Shown here piece by piece: positions 20,072 to 32,170 of a stretch of 64,000 nucleotides of DNA. This stretch comes from Cercophora sp. LCS_1 (taxonomy: Eukaryota; Ascomycota; Sordariomycetes; Sordariales; Lasiosphaeriaceae). A model generated the notes under the pieces. It made no database searches. It was given only the letters and a program-made list of their open reading frames with translations, and had not been told where the DNA came from. Position numbers and translations under genes: made by a program. Every line of letters begins with the position of its first letter. The first letter of the stretch is position 1. Location: the NCBI GenBank assembly GCA_036250225.1, contig JAPZLL010000004.1:1302001-1366000 (forward strand), in the 5' to 3' direction.

Positions 20072-23000
20072 CTACACCACCAACAACAACATCCCCGCCA
20101 ATGTCCCAAAGCTGAAGCCAACCCTGTTTCTCACAGCGCCGGCTGTTGCAACCGGAGGCGGCACCGCTGAGATGGGACGATAGGGCATGCTAGTCGGCGA
20201 GGGAGCTGGTGTTCCGGCGCCAACCGGAGGCAACGAATTAGGCCTAGTCGGTGCTTCGGGCGTGGTGGTCGTCGGCTTTGTCGGCATCGCCCTGATCGTG
20301 TCATCAATTGGGTCCCCAGGGCTACCTCCTGCATATCCAGGAGGCTTTGAAGGGGCCCCTTTCGTTGGCTCAGCTGGCGGTGTATTCGTTGCTATCGGGG
20401 GAGGCACCGAGTACATATCACTCGGGTCGTGGGAACTACAGCCGTGGCACGGCCCGCCAGGGGTATAACCAGGGACAGTCCCAATGTAAGTTGACGTTGT
20501 GCATGTGTTGCATGGTTGGATGGTAATGGTGACGGTGGAGCCAGTGTAAGTCGAGATCGAAGTCTGTTTACTACCGTCAGTGTTCTGGCCCAACCTTTGG
20601 CCCCATAAGACTCACCCTGGTGATGGTCACGGTGTGGTCACTTGCCGTTGGCGTGCTGATGATGCAGGGGTAGCAAGGGTGGTTTGTCGTTGAAGTTTTG
20701 CAGATGGACCGTGTAAGCGTTCCAGCGCAGGATGTCAGCGTTTGGGTAGCTGGTGGGCTGTCAGTCACCGAGCAGAGTGTAGTCTTGCATTCCTGCTTAC
20801 CAGTGGACCCTTCAGGACAGACCTCGATGACTTCCACCATGTAGATTACCTCAATCCCCATCCAAGAGTCGCACTGGCTGGTGCTTGGCAGGTCCGCGGT
20901 CCCAGTGGCACTACTTGTGCCATATTTGGAGGTATTGGTCCCGGGATCCCTCGTACCCGTACTTGTCGTCCGGTTCGAGAAGGAACCTGATGTTACTTGT
21001 CTCGGCGGTCCATATCCGGGAATCTTCGAGGGATCGATGATCACAGTCTGGCCACTCGTTGTTTGCGAGCCAGAGACCGTCGTTGACGCCGTTTTATTAC
21101 CAAAAGACGTGGGAGAGGACTTGCTGGTTGCGTCGGATAGCCCTCCGGCTTTTTGGGTAGAAACACCATCCGAGCTTGTCTTTCGGCCCATCCCTTGAGA
21201 TGTTCCGGGCTCCGACTCCGAGATAGCCCCAGCCTTAGTGGTCCGCCGTGATCCTGTACCTGAAGACTGGGCACTCGGAGTCCCACTTAGGGAACCGGTA
21301 CTATGGGTGCCAGACAAAGTATCCAACGACTTTTCCGTTCCCGTTACTGACCAGGTGACTCTTGAAGTTGGACTCGTTCCCGTCGTTCCACTGGCAGCCC
21401 CGACCCGAGTAGCAGAGACGCTGCTCGGCGATCTGCCGGTTGCTGATACTGATGGCACACCCGCAAAGGTGGTCAAATCGGTGTTTGCAGTCCCGCTGGA
21501 TGGCCTTAGAGTATCCGATTTTCCCCTAGGCGCGCCAGTTGCTACATTTGTCGAGTACGTAGGATCAACCGCCACAGTCTTGATGGTTGTGTCATCTCCC
21601 GTCAAGCGAGACCGCCTACTTGTCAGACTTGCCGATTCATCCCCAGACGACCTCGTGGTTCGCAGTGTGGTGTGTGTTGGGGCGATAGCCGTCACTGTGT
21701 CGGGTGATGTTGGTTGCCGACCGGTGGTTGATTTAGACGGCGATGCCCCTGATGACAAAGTGGTGAGGCTTGGCGGCGAGTTCTGTTGGTCCGACGGCGA
21801 TTTCGTGAGTGTCCCATGCGGTGGCAAGCCAGTCAGAGAGCTCAGTGGCGCACCGGACAGACTCGGGGGCCGGACACTCCCGCTCCCTGAGCCGTCCTGA
21901 GATGTCGAGGCTGTGATTGGCTCATTTGACACGTGTGGCGTCACAGTCACAATCGGGTCGACAGGCTGTGCATGCGACATGGAGCTACTCTGCCCAATAG
22001 GCTCACCGGCAACTGTTGTAACTGACGGATCTGGGGAACTGTCCGTTCCCGGCAGTCCCGAGGGGTTGGCGGTGACCGTGACGGGAGGTTCTTGGCCACT
22101 CGGTTGTGCTGAAGCTGTGACAACCACCGTCCCGGGACTAGCGACTGGCCGAGATTCGGATGGCCCATCGACCGAATGCGGGAGCACTGTGACTGTCCCA
22201 GGGGCTGAGCCCGACGGCATGGGCGGTTCCGCTGTAAAGGTGAGCTTTGGGGGTGTCGGGATTGGGGGTTGCACCGTGACAGTTCCCGGGGGCGCTGGGC
22301 CATCCCTCGTCGGGCTGACTCTAACAGTTTCTGGGGGAGAGATAGTGGGACCAGATGGCTCAATAGTGACGGTACCTGGAACTGGTGGGGATAGACTCGG
22401 AGGCTGAGCGGTTACGGTGATGGGAGCCGGCGTTCCTGAACTTCTGCCAACGCTTCCCCCGAATGAACTGAGAGTCGAACTGGACCCTACTCGAGGCACA
22501 CCTGTGGAGTCCGAAGGACGTGGAGGGAAGACAGTGACGGTGACCGGCCCAGCGGGGGTGGCTGGCGGGATCACAGATGAATTCGAAAAGTACCCCCGGG
22601 TGGTGTTATCTGGTAGGGCCGTCGTTGTCACAAACAAGCTGTTCGATGTCGTGTTTACCGGCACCAGGGTACTGGGATTGGCCGTACTAAGCCAAGTTAG
22701 AAACGTCGACACCCGGTTTCGATGACTGACCTTGAATTCGTGTATGGAGTGCTACTGGCGGTGGAGGAGCTAGAGGTAACATTCGACCGACACACGCCGG
22801 GGCTGACCATCCCGAACAAACATCTGCAAGAGGACGAACAAAGGCTCTCCGGTGTTCCGTTGGCAGCCCCATCGTCGCATTCTTCTTTGTACGTTGGCTC
22901 GGTGATATTGTTTCCGCAGCCTATTGGGGTGGCGCCTCGAGCGATGATGTACGGAATGCCCGAGGTACCATCGGCAAATGACTGCTGACCGTCCCCGGTG

Positions 23001-23728
23001 GCGTTGAGAGCAATTGCCAACGCTTCAAATGGTTCTGACCCCGTCCTGGGGTACTCGGTGAACACCTCGTGAACGCTGCAGTTCCAGTTGCTGGCAACCT
23101 GGTCGTTGAGAGACGTCATGACGCTCGAGGTGGCAACCATATGGGCATTATTCAGGCATGGGTGGCTGAGGTTGCCCCTAACCTGAAAGTTGCCAATTTC
23201 CGACAGCGCGTCGATTGTCGTGGGCTTCGCGTTGCTCTGATAATAGCACGACAGGGACATGTACATGCCCGTGCCCTTCTTGCTTGCCGCGACGTGTCGA
23301 ATCCCATCCTGCATCATGGCGAATGCCCCGGCCAGGTTGTACCATTTGGCGTGGAAGGACGGATCCGTTCCGATGAGGACCATGTTTCCAGTCACAGCTG
23401 GCGACCATACCCGCTTCGTGTCGTCGAGAAACTGGATTGTCTTGAGGCTGGTGTTGCAAAGACAGTCCGGAATGATGACCGCCTTGTATTGGGCAAAGTC
23501 CGCCGTAGTCATAGAGTTCCACTCGTCCTCGTCTTTGCAGACATGAGCTGTGCCCATTAGCCCACGCCCCAGCTAAACAAGGGGTCCAGCACCTGTTAGT
23601 CCGAGTTTGGTTGCCTGATCGTACTCGGAGTACTTCAAGCCATGCATATAGGGGAACAATACATCCGCCGCCAGGGAGAAGCCTAGCAACCTGACAATCG
23701 CCAGAGAAAAACAAAGAGAGAGACGCAT
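20072..23728 (-). CDS. Large Ser/Thr/Pro-rich secreted, probably GPI-anchored cell-wall protein
   Basis: Four exons: 23728-23593, 23547-22731, 22686-20616 and 20563-20072, giving 1171 aa; introns are 44-52 nt. Residues 1-20 form a signal peptide (MRLSLCFSLAIVRLLGFSLA). Residues about 22-260 are a globular, N-glycosylatable domain with IIPDC and NMVLIGTDPSFH segments, resembling the flavodoxin/amidotransferase-like N-domains of several fungal wall proteins. A Cys cluster follows, ECDDG...LCSSSCRC (about 268-288). From about 300 to 940 the chain is mucin-like Ser/Thr/Pro/Gly with many short PGTVTV and PVTVTV units in its first third. A second Cys patch (NPCYPC, CNTCTT, GPCHGCSSH) precedes a proline-rich tail, and the end VRNRVGFSFGTLAGMLLLVV is a short hydrophobic C-terminus consistent with GPI transfer. 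Function is inferred as wall structure or adhesion. Confidence 0.78.
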
Positions 23729-26475
23729 GTGGGGCAACGAGAAAAAAAGAGCGACTGAGTATGTTTGCTGTATGAGAGCCGAACACTTCAAACCGGGGTG
23801 CAAGTGAAGCACAGAAGCCAGAAAACAGTTCGGTATCTGCCCATTTCGACCGGACTTGGGAGCAATTTCAACCCAAAAAAAAAGGCTCAAAAGACTCGAT
23901 ATTAATGAGAGTCAAGGTAACCTTCGGGACCAAGATCCTCGGCCAAATATGACGATGGATCGTTGGGAACGCTCTGCCCTTCCGAGACTACCTTCAGTCT
24001 CAGCTTGAGCTAGTTCTGTTAAACGGGATGACCACCGCGTTGGCAGATGGAGGTGGTCTCACAAGACCCCCATCAATGCGTCCCAAAGATCAAAACAAAC
24101 TCCCTTTCCTGGAGGCAACGGAGTTCCCATCAAATACCTGTCAATGACAGCAGCCCGCCACTCAATCTAGGCGTAGCACAGCTCTATCGAGAGGTCTTGT
24201 GGTAGATGCTGGGGGTTGGCGCAGCGCATATCAAGAACTTGAGGATAGGCATTGGGGGCCATAGTTGTGCCTCGCCGACGATCTCGACTTCAGAGATGGT
24301 TTTTTGGTGCAGAGACGCTGACAGTGGTCAAGTTTAGCCGAGTTTCCTTGGGTTTGGTCTCGCAGCTGGGTTCAAGGTCTTGGGATGCTGAGACTTCTCC
24401 AATCCCTCTATCGCGGCCAACAGGCCAGGAGATTGCGGTCCAAGACTGTATCGCCAATGAAGGACCGTCATGGCAATAAACTTGTCACACACTCACGTCG
24501 AGGCCATGGTAAGCTGGAAGGACGCGATGCCGAGGCCGCTGGTTGACTCACACGCAGCGAGGCGCGTGAGACGTTGACCGAAACCTCGCAAATTCGGCAT
24601 CGAGACAGCCACGCCATCGTCAGAGCGGTCGAGGAACGAGGTGGCGAAAGGCGTCCACATGAAACGAGACGTCTGTGTAAGCTGTAGGCTTGGTGCTGTC
24701 CGGTGCGCGAAGCGTATAGGGCGCCGAGGTTACCGGCTTGTTCGCGTCATGACGTGAGGCTCGGGGATGGCAGCGGGTCAACTCCGCCGCCACGTTGGCG
24801 GCGCCGTGAAGGATCCAAGCAGCAGCGGAATTGTGGAGCCGGGCGTGCATTCCGCGGTCCGCCCATGCCCGCCGGGGCCAATTGGGACCTGGTGGGGGTA
24901 CCTTCGGTGCCTGACTGTTCCCCGTGGTTCGAATGTTGGATGCTGTTTTTCTGACCGCGCGCGCGTTTGAATCTCGATCGCCAACGACGGTCGTTCTGTC
25001 TGCCGCCGTCGTCGTTTGCATACGGCCGACGAAGCAATCGGCGTTTGGCCGAGTGGGTATTCGCCGAATCACCCTGAAAAAAATCAAGTGAGCACGCTGC
25101 AGTAGCAGGATGCCCTGAAGCAACAGCGGTGCTGTGGGTGAACATTATGCTGCACACCAATTGGAATCGGATTGTGGGTGTTCATCCCAAAGCGTGGATT
25201 CAGAGTCCAAAAATGGCGTCGTAGTGCCTTGCCAGCTCTGCCAAAATCGCCACCTGCGGCGGGAACATGGTGCGTCCGGCAGCCTGCCATCAGCACTTGT
25301 GTCTGGTTCTTCCCGCACTCGGAAACACTAGGAGCCGCAGTGCAAAACTGTGGGGGGGGGGGGATTCCATTGTCCTGTCAATCCAGCGTTTTTGGTACCT
25401 GACAATATTTCTAGGTGCTTTTCAGCAGGTGCGCCAATCAGGTTTTACTACGCACTCGCCCCTACGTTTGTTCCCGGCCTACCAAACCTGCTCCCCATCG
25501 TAGGCAGGTGCTAACCCGGAACTTCTGGAAGGTACCTTGATTGCAGCTACTTCCTCTTGCACCATCGCTGCATGTCTCAAGCCCGTGGAGAAATTCTCAC
25601 CAAAACCTGGCGCAGTTTGTGTGCAAGCCACAACAGCAACGGCGGTACTATCTCGACTTTGACAACCAACAAGCAATGAAGCGCCATTATGTCAAAGTTT
25701 CGCCAGGTGCCGTTCGCCTTGCTGGCTCTTGGAGGCACCAGCCCTCCGTCACCAACACCTCGACGGCAGGTACGCAGGTCAACTTGTTCGCCGCCGCTTA
25801 TACACCGTGAAACCTTCCACAACCTTATTCCACGACGTTCCTCGCCGCTACAGGGCCCGCGAATACGGCTGTGGATGGTAGATGGAGGCCTAGAAGACGA
25901 CATGGCAGCGTCCCATCAGCTAGTGATTCGCCATGGTCAACATGACAATGTCTTCAGCTTTGCCCATGCAGGGCACCCGCGCCGCCTTGTTCATGTAAGC
26001 ATGTCCTCGGTACCTACCCCCAATTCAGCCTCCCTCGTGTTGGGCGGTGCTTTGCCAACTGGTCTTGCCTCCTCTTCCCTTTCTCCATGGCAGCAAGGAA
26101 TAAAACAAAATGGAATCTTCTTGCACCCTTTTACAGTCATCACCGTGCTGCTTCGCGGAGGCTTGTCGTAATGCCGGCCAATGACCTCGATCCTGAGGTC
26201 TCAGGGCGCGGGATCTCCTCTTCATCATACCCGGTTGAGAGTATCTAGGCAAGTCGCACCATCGCCGCCCTGTTGTGCGGTCCTATGAGTGCGCTCCGTG
26301 AAGTCCGCCCGCCCCCGAGAAGTGGCCGACTTCCCGTCATCGACGACGTGCGGGGGTTATCTCGAGGCATTCGGATGACTTTGGGCAGCAAGAGGCAGCC
26401 GCGAATCATGAAGGGCTCTCGCTGGGGCTTGGAAGAATCGAGTGCGGCTTCGGATTCATATAAGGATCACTCCGG
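23729..26475. other. Gene-poor stretch of 2.7 kb
   Basis: No convincing gene. A homopolymer of 12 G sits at 25352-25363. A possible remnant lies around 25,690-26,000 on the plus strand, where a signal-like MSKFRQVPFALLALGG start and a GTAAGC donor near 25,995 can be seen, but the frames do not connect. Confidence 0.45.
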
Positions 26476-26572
26476 ATGTCGACGACGGAACTTGAAGCCG
26501 TCCAGTCCTCAGCACTTAGGTTCGAAATACATCCATCCGAGTATCTTCCTGCGCACGCTCCTGGGTGGCAAG

Positions 26573-27888
26573 ATGGCACAACAGTCCTCCCGGTCCGAGT
26601 TCGACCGTCTCTTGGCGAAGACTCACGTAGAACACGCCTTGATACAATCCAGCGGCCGGCACAATGATGTCCCCACGGTATGCCCCGATCATGTTGTGCG
26701 ACGAGTGTGTATATGCTGACGAGCCGAGGCACTTGCTACCGCCTTCTTCCTGAGCGCTACCCCTGCGCAGCTTCAGGCCGTGTACGAATCTGCGAGCGCC
26801 AGTCTTGAGGCTTGGGCGACGTCTCCTAGGCCCATCGCTTCCCTTGAGGATCGTACCATTGTGTTGGGCGATGTCCGGTAAGACTCCTCAGTCCCTGCCT
26901 TTGCTAGTTTGGTGTTGGCAAAGGGACCCTTGGCTAATGTCCGTGCAGGTACCAGCGTGCCTACATGACATACTTCAGCATGCAGAATAACTTGCACCGG
27001 GGAAATTCTATGCCCATGGCCCTATCGGAACTGCTCTGCGGCACAAAACCCTTGATCTATGGCCTATTTAGCGGGCTGGGCCGGCCTTTGGTTTTTCTGA
27101 GCGATGCCGTTGAACTGTCCAGTGCCATGATGGTGGTTCAAGCATTAACTCTTTCGGCGGCGGACTGGATTGACTGGATCCATGACGTTCTTTCGCATCC
27201 CCAGCTCGCAATTCCCAAGTCAAACCCATTGCCACCCGGCGAGATTCTGTCGCGTGTCAGGCACGACGGAAGGCTGAGCGGGATCATGAAGTCGGGTCCT
27301 GGCTTTCACGAACTCTCGCAAGTTTTCACGAACCCGAACGCTAAGGCTACCCTTCTTGAATACGTCCACGAGCTCGACTACCGCGATCCGGACAGATTAC
27401 TGCGGCAATTCTCCTCGCTGTCAGCCCTTCTGGCCTGTGCTACGCACAAGCCGGGCAAACCAGAATTTGACTATTACCTGAACTGCGTTCCGACTTGGGT
27501 CAACAGCCTTCGGGTCTTGTTGCCTATCTTTCAGGAGAGAGCAGACCAGGTCAGGTTGCTCCGTGGAGTTTGGTTGCTCATTCTCTTGGTGTACATCACG
27601 CAGCTCCGGCCAATCATGGACGAAACACTGCTGGCCCCAATGGAGTACGGAAACGAGGAATTGGAGCTCAGTTTTGTCCCCTCCCCCCAGGAAGGCGCAA
27701 CTGGGTGGCCATACAGGGACCTGCACCTTTTCAGAACGCTTCGGAGCATAAAAACGCTTGGTGTGTGCTATGATGGGGCTGGGGTCGCAAAGTACAATCT
27801 CAGGGCGGCCTCGAAGCTAGCGAGGCAATGGCGACGCTGGACGGGGCTGGGGATGGATGGGGAGGAGTCGCTCAACATTAGGCTCTGA
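26573..27888 (+). CDS. Questin-oxidase-like (DUF4243) protein, 5' end uncertain
   Basis: Three exons in this model: 26573-26677, 26729-26877 and 26949-27888; 397 aa. Introns are 51 and 71 nt; the first acceptor (CCGAG) is weak, the second (GTGCAG) is good. The family includes questin oxidase, a Baeyer-Villiger-type enzyme of anthraquinone pathways, and many uncharacterised proteins. Recognised landmarks are FFLSATPAQLQAVYE, DVRYQRAYMTYF, GNSMPMALSELLCG, LGRPLVFLSDAVELSS, IMKSGPGFHELSQVF and PTWVNSLRVLLP. The early His-rich segment of the family (ENHxxHHIFFNxxGFHNH) is eroded to KTHVEHALIQSSGRHND, so activity may be lost. A better-looking N-terminus (MSTTELEAVQ...RFEIHPSEYLPAHAPGW, from an ATG at 26476) lies in another frame and needs a +1 shift near 26,590-26,610 to join. 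Hence a diverged or damaged gene, or an assembly indel. Confidence 0.68.
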
Positions 27889-30115
27889 GCCCGTGTTGAA
27901 ACATGTTTGATTCTATCTGCTAGAAATATACTACTTTGGGCACTTCGGCGACACAATCACACACTGATACACCTCTCTGACATTGTCACGCATTTCTCGG
28001 ACCCGATCCCGATGCTGTTCAGTTCTACCCGGGCCCAGCTTTCCGACGATGCTGTCAAGCGCGCAGCTGATACCCGAAGGCATGGGGTTTTTTTGACGGG
28101 CACTTCGCTCCATAAGAAAACCTATCGGATGTCACATACTAGACGGGTACATTACGTGAATGCTTCACCCGACGCCTCGGAGACGCCCACCACCCAAGAC
28201 CCCACGGCGACAAAACCAAAATTCCTGCTAGGCTCACAGTGTGCGGCTTTTTAGACTATACGGTAAAATGATAGGTAGGTATGCATTAGAAATTTGCACT
28301 TGTAGAGTGTGGTCTTATTCATCAACCCCCCTCCCCCCCCCTATTACGCGACCGTGGCAGGGTCAACAATAACCCCTGTCGGGTGGCTTAGTGGGGATTA
28401 CTCATGACCACCCACGACAACCACGCCATCTGTGCCCATTTCATCCGTATGCGTTTCCGTTCGCCGCATGCACCCCGACCTGGCGTCAGTTTGTTGAACG
28501 GAACCCGCATTGCCGATCACTCTTTGTCTCCTTGTCTCCTCTCCCCTGCCTGGCTGTGTCGGATTCATTTGTTATTTGTAATTCTGGGTACCTTAGATTG
28601 TTGCCTGAAGCCCAACAAAGGTGTGATGTGCCTGGAGTCGACAATGGGGCCTGGGCTTTGTTCGGGCTTGGCGGGGTAGATGCCGATGCCATCTCCGCGT
28701 GGCTGAACGTGAAATTTGAGATGGCGATGAGATTTGTTGCTGATGGGGGGTGAGATCGAGTGGATGGAAGAGGACTGGTGCGGCCCCCGACTTTGGGTGA
28801 GGACCCCCCCTGACCCTTGTTGATGACCTCAGGTGCCGTGTGATGTGACGATGTGTGCATGGGGGGATGGAGAGCGTGCGAAGTTGAAGAGGCTCGTTGA
28901 GACGACCGGTGAGTACATAAGGTAGTCTGGTTGTTGAAGTCTCACCGGTGATAGGACTGCAGGTTGGACACAGTTTTGGGAACAGCTTGAGTCGGGATTG
29001 GTTGGATGCAGAGGTTGCATACATGTATGCGGATATGATGGAGTATGCATAGGGAGCCGGAGCGTATACCTAGTCCGGGTTTGGTTTTGGTAGTAGGACT
29101 AGAGGAGACCCGTTTGGTCAACGTAGACTCTCGCACATGCAGGCTACAGTCTTTGTAAGCCTACGGTCTTTCTATACGTCCCGTACATATTGGTATAGGA
29201 GTTTTATGTATTATGAAAGTGCTTCTCCCGTAGCAGCTGAGCTAATCCGATCCACTCGGTGTATCCTGCCCCTGCCAAGCATCGGGGAGGCACGTAAACA
29301 AACCCATCCCCTCATTTACTCAGCCTCGAATCGTTTTTGCTATCCCTCTATAGACGAACTGCAGAGCTTATTCACGCTACATCCGTGTACCTTAATAAGC
29401 CCGCCAAGAAGTCCAGGCGGGAGAGGCACTCTCCTCGCCCCTTTTTTCTCACACACATAAAACATCACCTCCCGTCTCCATCTCCCCAAGTCATGTGCCG
29501 ACGGACCACGACCGTAGGGTCCGGCCCCGTGACCCTAAGCCCATAGAAATATAAACCATAAGATTGGGATAGAATGTAATGACATGGCGCTCGCTGGCTC
29601 GGCCCAAATTCCCGAGGCTGCGGGTCTACACCACAACGACCAACTTTCAGGTGGATGATCTCATCACACTCCACTCTGAAGAAACGCCATACTGCACATC
29701 ATCGAGAGCACCGATCTTGGCCAACTCATCGGCTCAACGGTTTCCCAAAAAAAAAAAAAAAAAAAGGTTAGACTGGCTGGAAAGGCGACGCGAGGGATGC
29801 TTGAACTTCAGTGCCTGCGGGTAGATGAACGAGCTATTGGGTATGGTGTTCCCTCGCAGCCCCCGAGCCTATGCGACCTGTTCACAGAGCCAGAATTGAA
29901 GCGCTTATTGAACAAATCACATTCCCGTCTCTACGATATCTAGTCGTTGGTCATGCAAGTCGTCTTGATTGTTTTGCCCTCCTGGTCATATCCGCCGCCT
30001 ACATCTATCCTACACAGATGTCATCGAGGTGAGAGCCGTATTAAAATACATGTAAGAAAAGTCATATGGTATTGTACAACGAAGGGGGCCTTCCTCATCT
30101 CATAATATCCATCCC
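27889..30115. other. Gene-free stretch of 2.2 kb
   Basis: No frame with conserved features or splice support. A poly-A tract of 19 nt occurs at 29747-29765. The right end is the 3' flank of MAM33. Confidence 0.5.
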
Positions 30116-31027
30116 TCAAGCATCAACGAACCCCTTGACGTTGTTGAGCCAAGCAATGTACTCCTTCTGTTCCTTCATGTCCATGTAGTCGGGCACAAAG
30201 GTGGCGAGGCTCTGCGTGATGCCACGGTCCTCCAGATACCGCTCCATCAGGATCTGAAGGTCCTCGTCCAGGCTGCCGAAGGGAGGGCCAGGGTACACGT
30301 TCTGGGCGGCGTGCGCGGCCTCGGCGTTCGGGCTGTGTGCTAACTTAGCATCCTCGTAGTAGAAAAGGTTCTCCACCACGATGGCGCCATCCTGAGCAAC
30401 AGCCTCGATAGCAAGAGCACCCTTGTTGGGCTTCTCGACGACAACGTTCAACCGGCAAGGGGGAGAGGGCTCCTCGGCACCATCTGCCTCCTCACCCTCG
30501 GTGGCCTCCGACTGCTCGCCGAGGTTCTCATCTCCGAGCGCGGCATCCTCGTCGTACACCTCGGGGTCGTAGTTCTGGAGGTCGGCGATGGAGAAGGTGA
30601 CAGTAATGCTGATTGGGGTTAGTTCCTGCGGTTGCGGTATCAGTGCAGGGGAGGCTCACTTCTCTTTGCCGTATGTGCGGGTCAGCACAACCTCCTCCTT
30701 CCCGGGCGTGTCCTGGATCTTGAAGGGGCTGTTTGCAAGGAAGTCCTTCACGCTGGCAGGCACCGGCTCGTTCTCCTTGACCTCCTCCTCGAACTCGATC
30801 TCGCTGGCCAGCTTTGCCGAAACCTCCTCGTCCGTCTCGCTCCGGTCCGCTCTCCGAAAGACCGTCGTCGAGAAAGCCGATGCCTGCTGAGGGCGCAGGA
30901 AGGCGGATGTGCGGGTGGTCTTGAGGAGGGTGGTGCCCGCCTGCTGGCACCAGCTCATGCCAGCAGTCGAGGATGCGCGCGAGAGAGCGCGAGGTGCGGC
31001 GCGCGCAATGGCTCTGAGGGAAAGCAT
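30116..31027 (-). CDS. MAM33: Mitochondrial matrix protein of the Mam33/p32 (gC1qBP) family
   Basis: Mam33 is an acidic, trimeric, doughnut-shaped matrix protein; in yeast it promotes Cox1 translation and mitochondrial ribosome assembly. Two exons, 31027-30660 and 30608-30116, with a 51-nt GTGAGC...TCAG intron; 286 aa. The first ~55 residues are Arg/Ala/Ser-rich without acids, a clear matrix-targeting sequence. The p32 core is then seen as LASEIEFEEEVKENE, VVLTRTYGKEN, ITVTFSIADLQNYD, an acidic loop (GEQSEATEGEEADGAEE), RLNVVVEKP, ALAIEAVAQDG and the C-terminal QILMERYLEDRGI...YMDMKEQKEYIAWLNNVKGF, which is the most conserved part. It shares its strand with TMA16 immediately upstream. Confidence 0.93.
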
Positions 31028-31539
31028 TTTGATTGCGAAAGATATGATCGAATTCGAACTTCGAGCCGGCGCCGCTTTTTGAAGGTGTGATGCTGGTAGG
31101 GTGGAAGGATGAAGAACGTTGACACGGGTGTGAATGTGAATTGGCCGTGAGCTTTGGAGCTCAGGGATTTTTTTGGTCTATAGAAAACTTTATGGGTGCA
31201 CGGATCATCCCTGACGTTGCGTCCAATCGGGGGCTTACCACCCGATAACGATAACCGTCTTTGGGAGCTCGGCAGCGCGATAACTGGCGCTGTTGCACTG
31301 TTCGCATCACTCTTCGGCAGCAACGGCCTCGGCCCTCATCCTCAGAAGTCTCAAAGTGCCATCTCAACGAGATCCCGAGCTGTTCTTCAACAGCAAAAGA
31401 GGAGCCCAGGCCGCTGGATAACAGGGAGCCGCATCCACCTGGCTTCCAAAGGAAGCAGGACAAGCCCGGCGGCCTACCTAGGTATTGCACCTTGCAAGGT
31501 TGAGATGGGGTGTCATTCCTTCAACACAATGTGATTCCT
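31028..31539. other. MAM33 promoter and TMA16 3' flank
   Basis: No gene seen. The two genes are in tandem on the minus strand, so this 0.5 kb carries both a promoter and a terminator. Confidence 0.5.
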
Positions 31540-32170
31540 TCAGTTAGGTGGGAAGACGCAGGGCTTTGCGGTTCCAGATTCAGACACTTTGACCCAAGTC
31601 AGATTTGACAAAAATGCCCATTCGCCCTCCCATCGATCAAGCAACTCGGCGTTCTTCTCACTTGCGAGATCAGGCATGTCTGTAATCCGTTAGTTCACAT
31701 CCTCGTCTGGAACCCGAGGCGTCTTACAGAAACCGTCTTTCTGTTCCTTCTGAAGGGCCTCCACTGCCATTCTGAGGAGATCTTCCCTGGCGCTTGGTGG
31801 CCTCCCTGGTCGACGAGCCTTCTTCACCTCTTCGAACTCTTCATCGTGCTGGTGCACAAACCTGTGATCTCAATTAGCTTCAACTTCTTACCAGGGCTTA
31901 TGAGACTCACTCATCGATTTTCGACTTGATAGCTTCAGGGCTAAGGGGCTTGACCTCATTTTCGCGAATGGCTTCCTGGAAGTGGGCTACTCGTTGGATC
32001 AGGGGCTGGTCTCTCTTTCGCCTGGACTCCGCAATTTTTTCCAGTCGCTCGTCGCGGACCTGGGCCTTGTGCAGCCTCTTGGAATCGCGGCTGCGGGCGT
32101 GGAGCGCATCGATTGTCCCGTTGCGCTTCTTCTTGATTTGTTTCCTGGTTTTCTCAAATGTCTTGGCCAT
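31540..32170 (-). CDS. TMA16: Translation machinery-associated protein Tma16
   Basis: Tma16 binds nuclear pre-60S particles late in large-subunit maturation. Three exons: 32170-31911, 31861-31728 and 31679-31540; 177 aa, the usual size. Introns are 49 and 48 nt with CACAG and TACAG acceptors. The N-terminus MAKTFEKTRKQIKKKRNG is basic and diagnostic, followed by helical HARSRDSKRLHKAQ and RKRDQPLIQRV. Exon 2 contributes FVHQHDEEFEEVKKARRPGR and exon 3 the typical YMPDLAS...LLDRWEGEWAFLSNLTWVKV end. Splice phases (2 then 1) are fixed by these conserved joins. It fits with NOP9 and RRP14 elsewhere in the window as a third ribosome-assembly gene, but the three are not clustered. Confidence 0.9.

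Noticed and set aside
21238..22407. Plus-strand frames of 220 and 164 codons
   Set aside because: Antisense of the repetitive Ser/Thr/Pro-coding exon; low-complexity Val/Gly products.
25352..25363. Run of 12 G
   Set aside because: A simple homopolymer; possible sequencing-length error, no function inferred.
25689..26171. Possible gene with signal-like start and GTAAGC donor
   Set aside because: Frames before and after do not join and no domain is recognisable.
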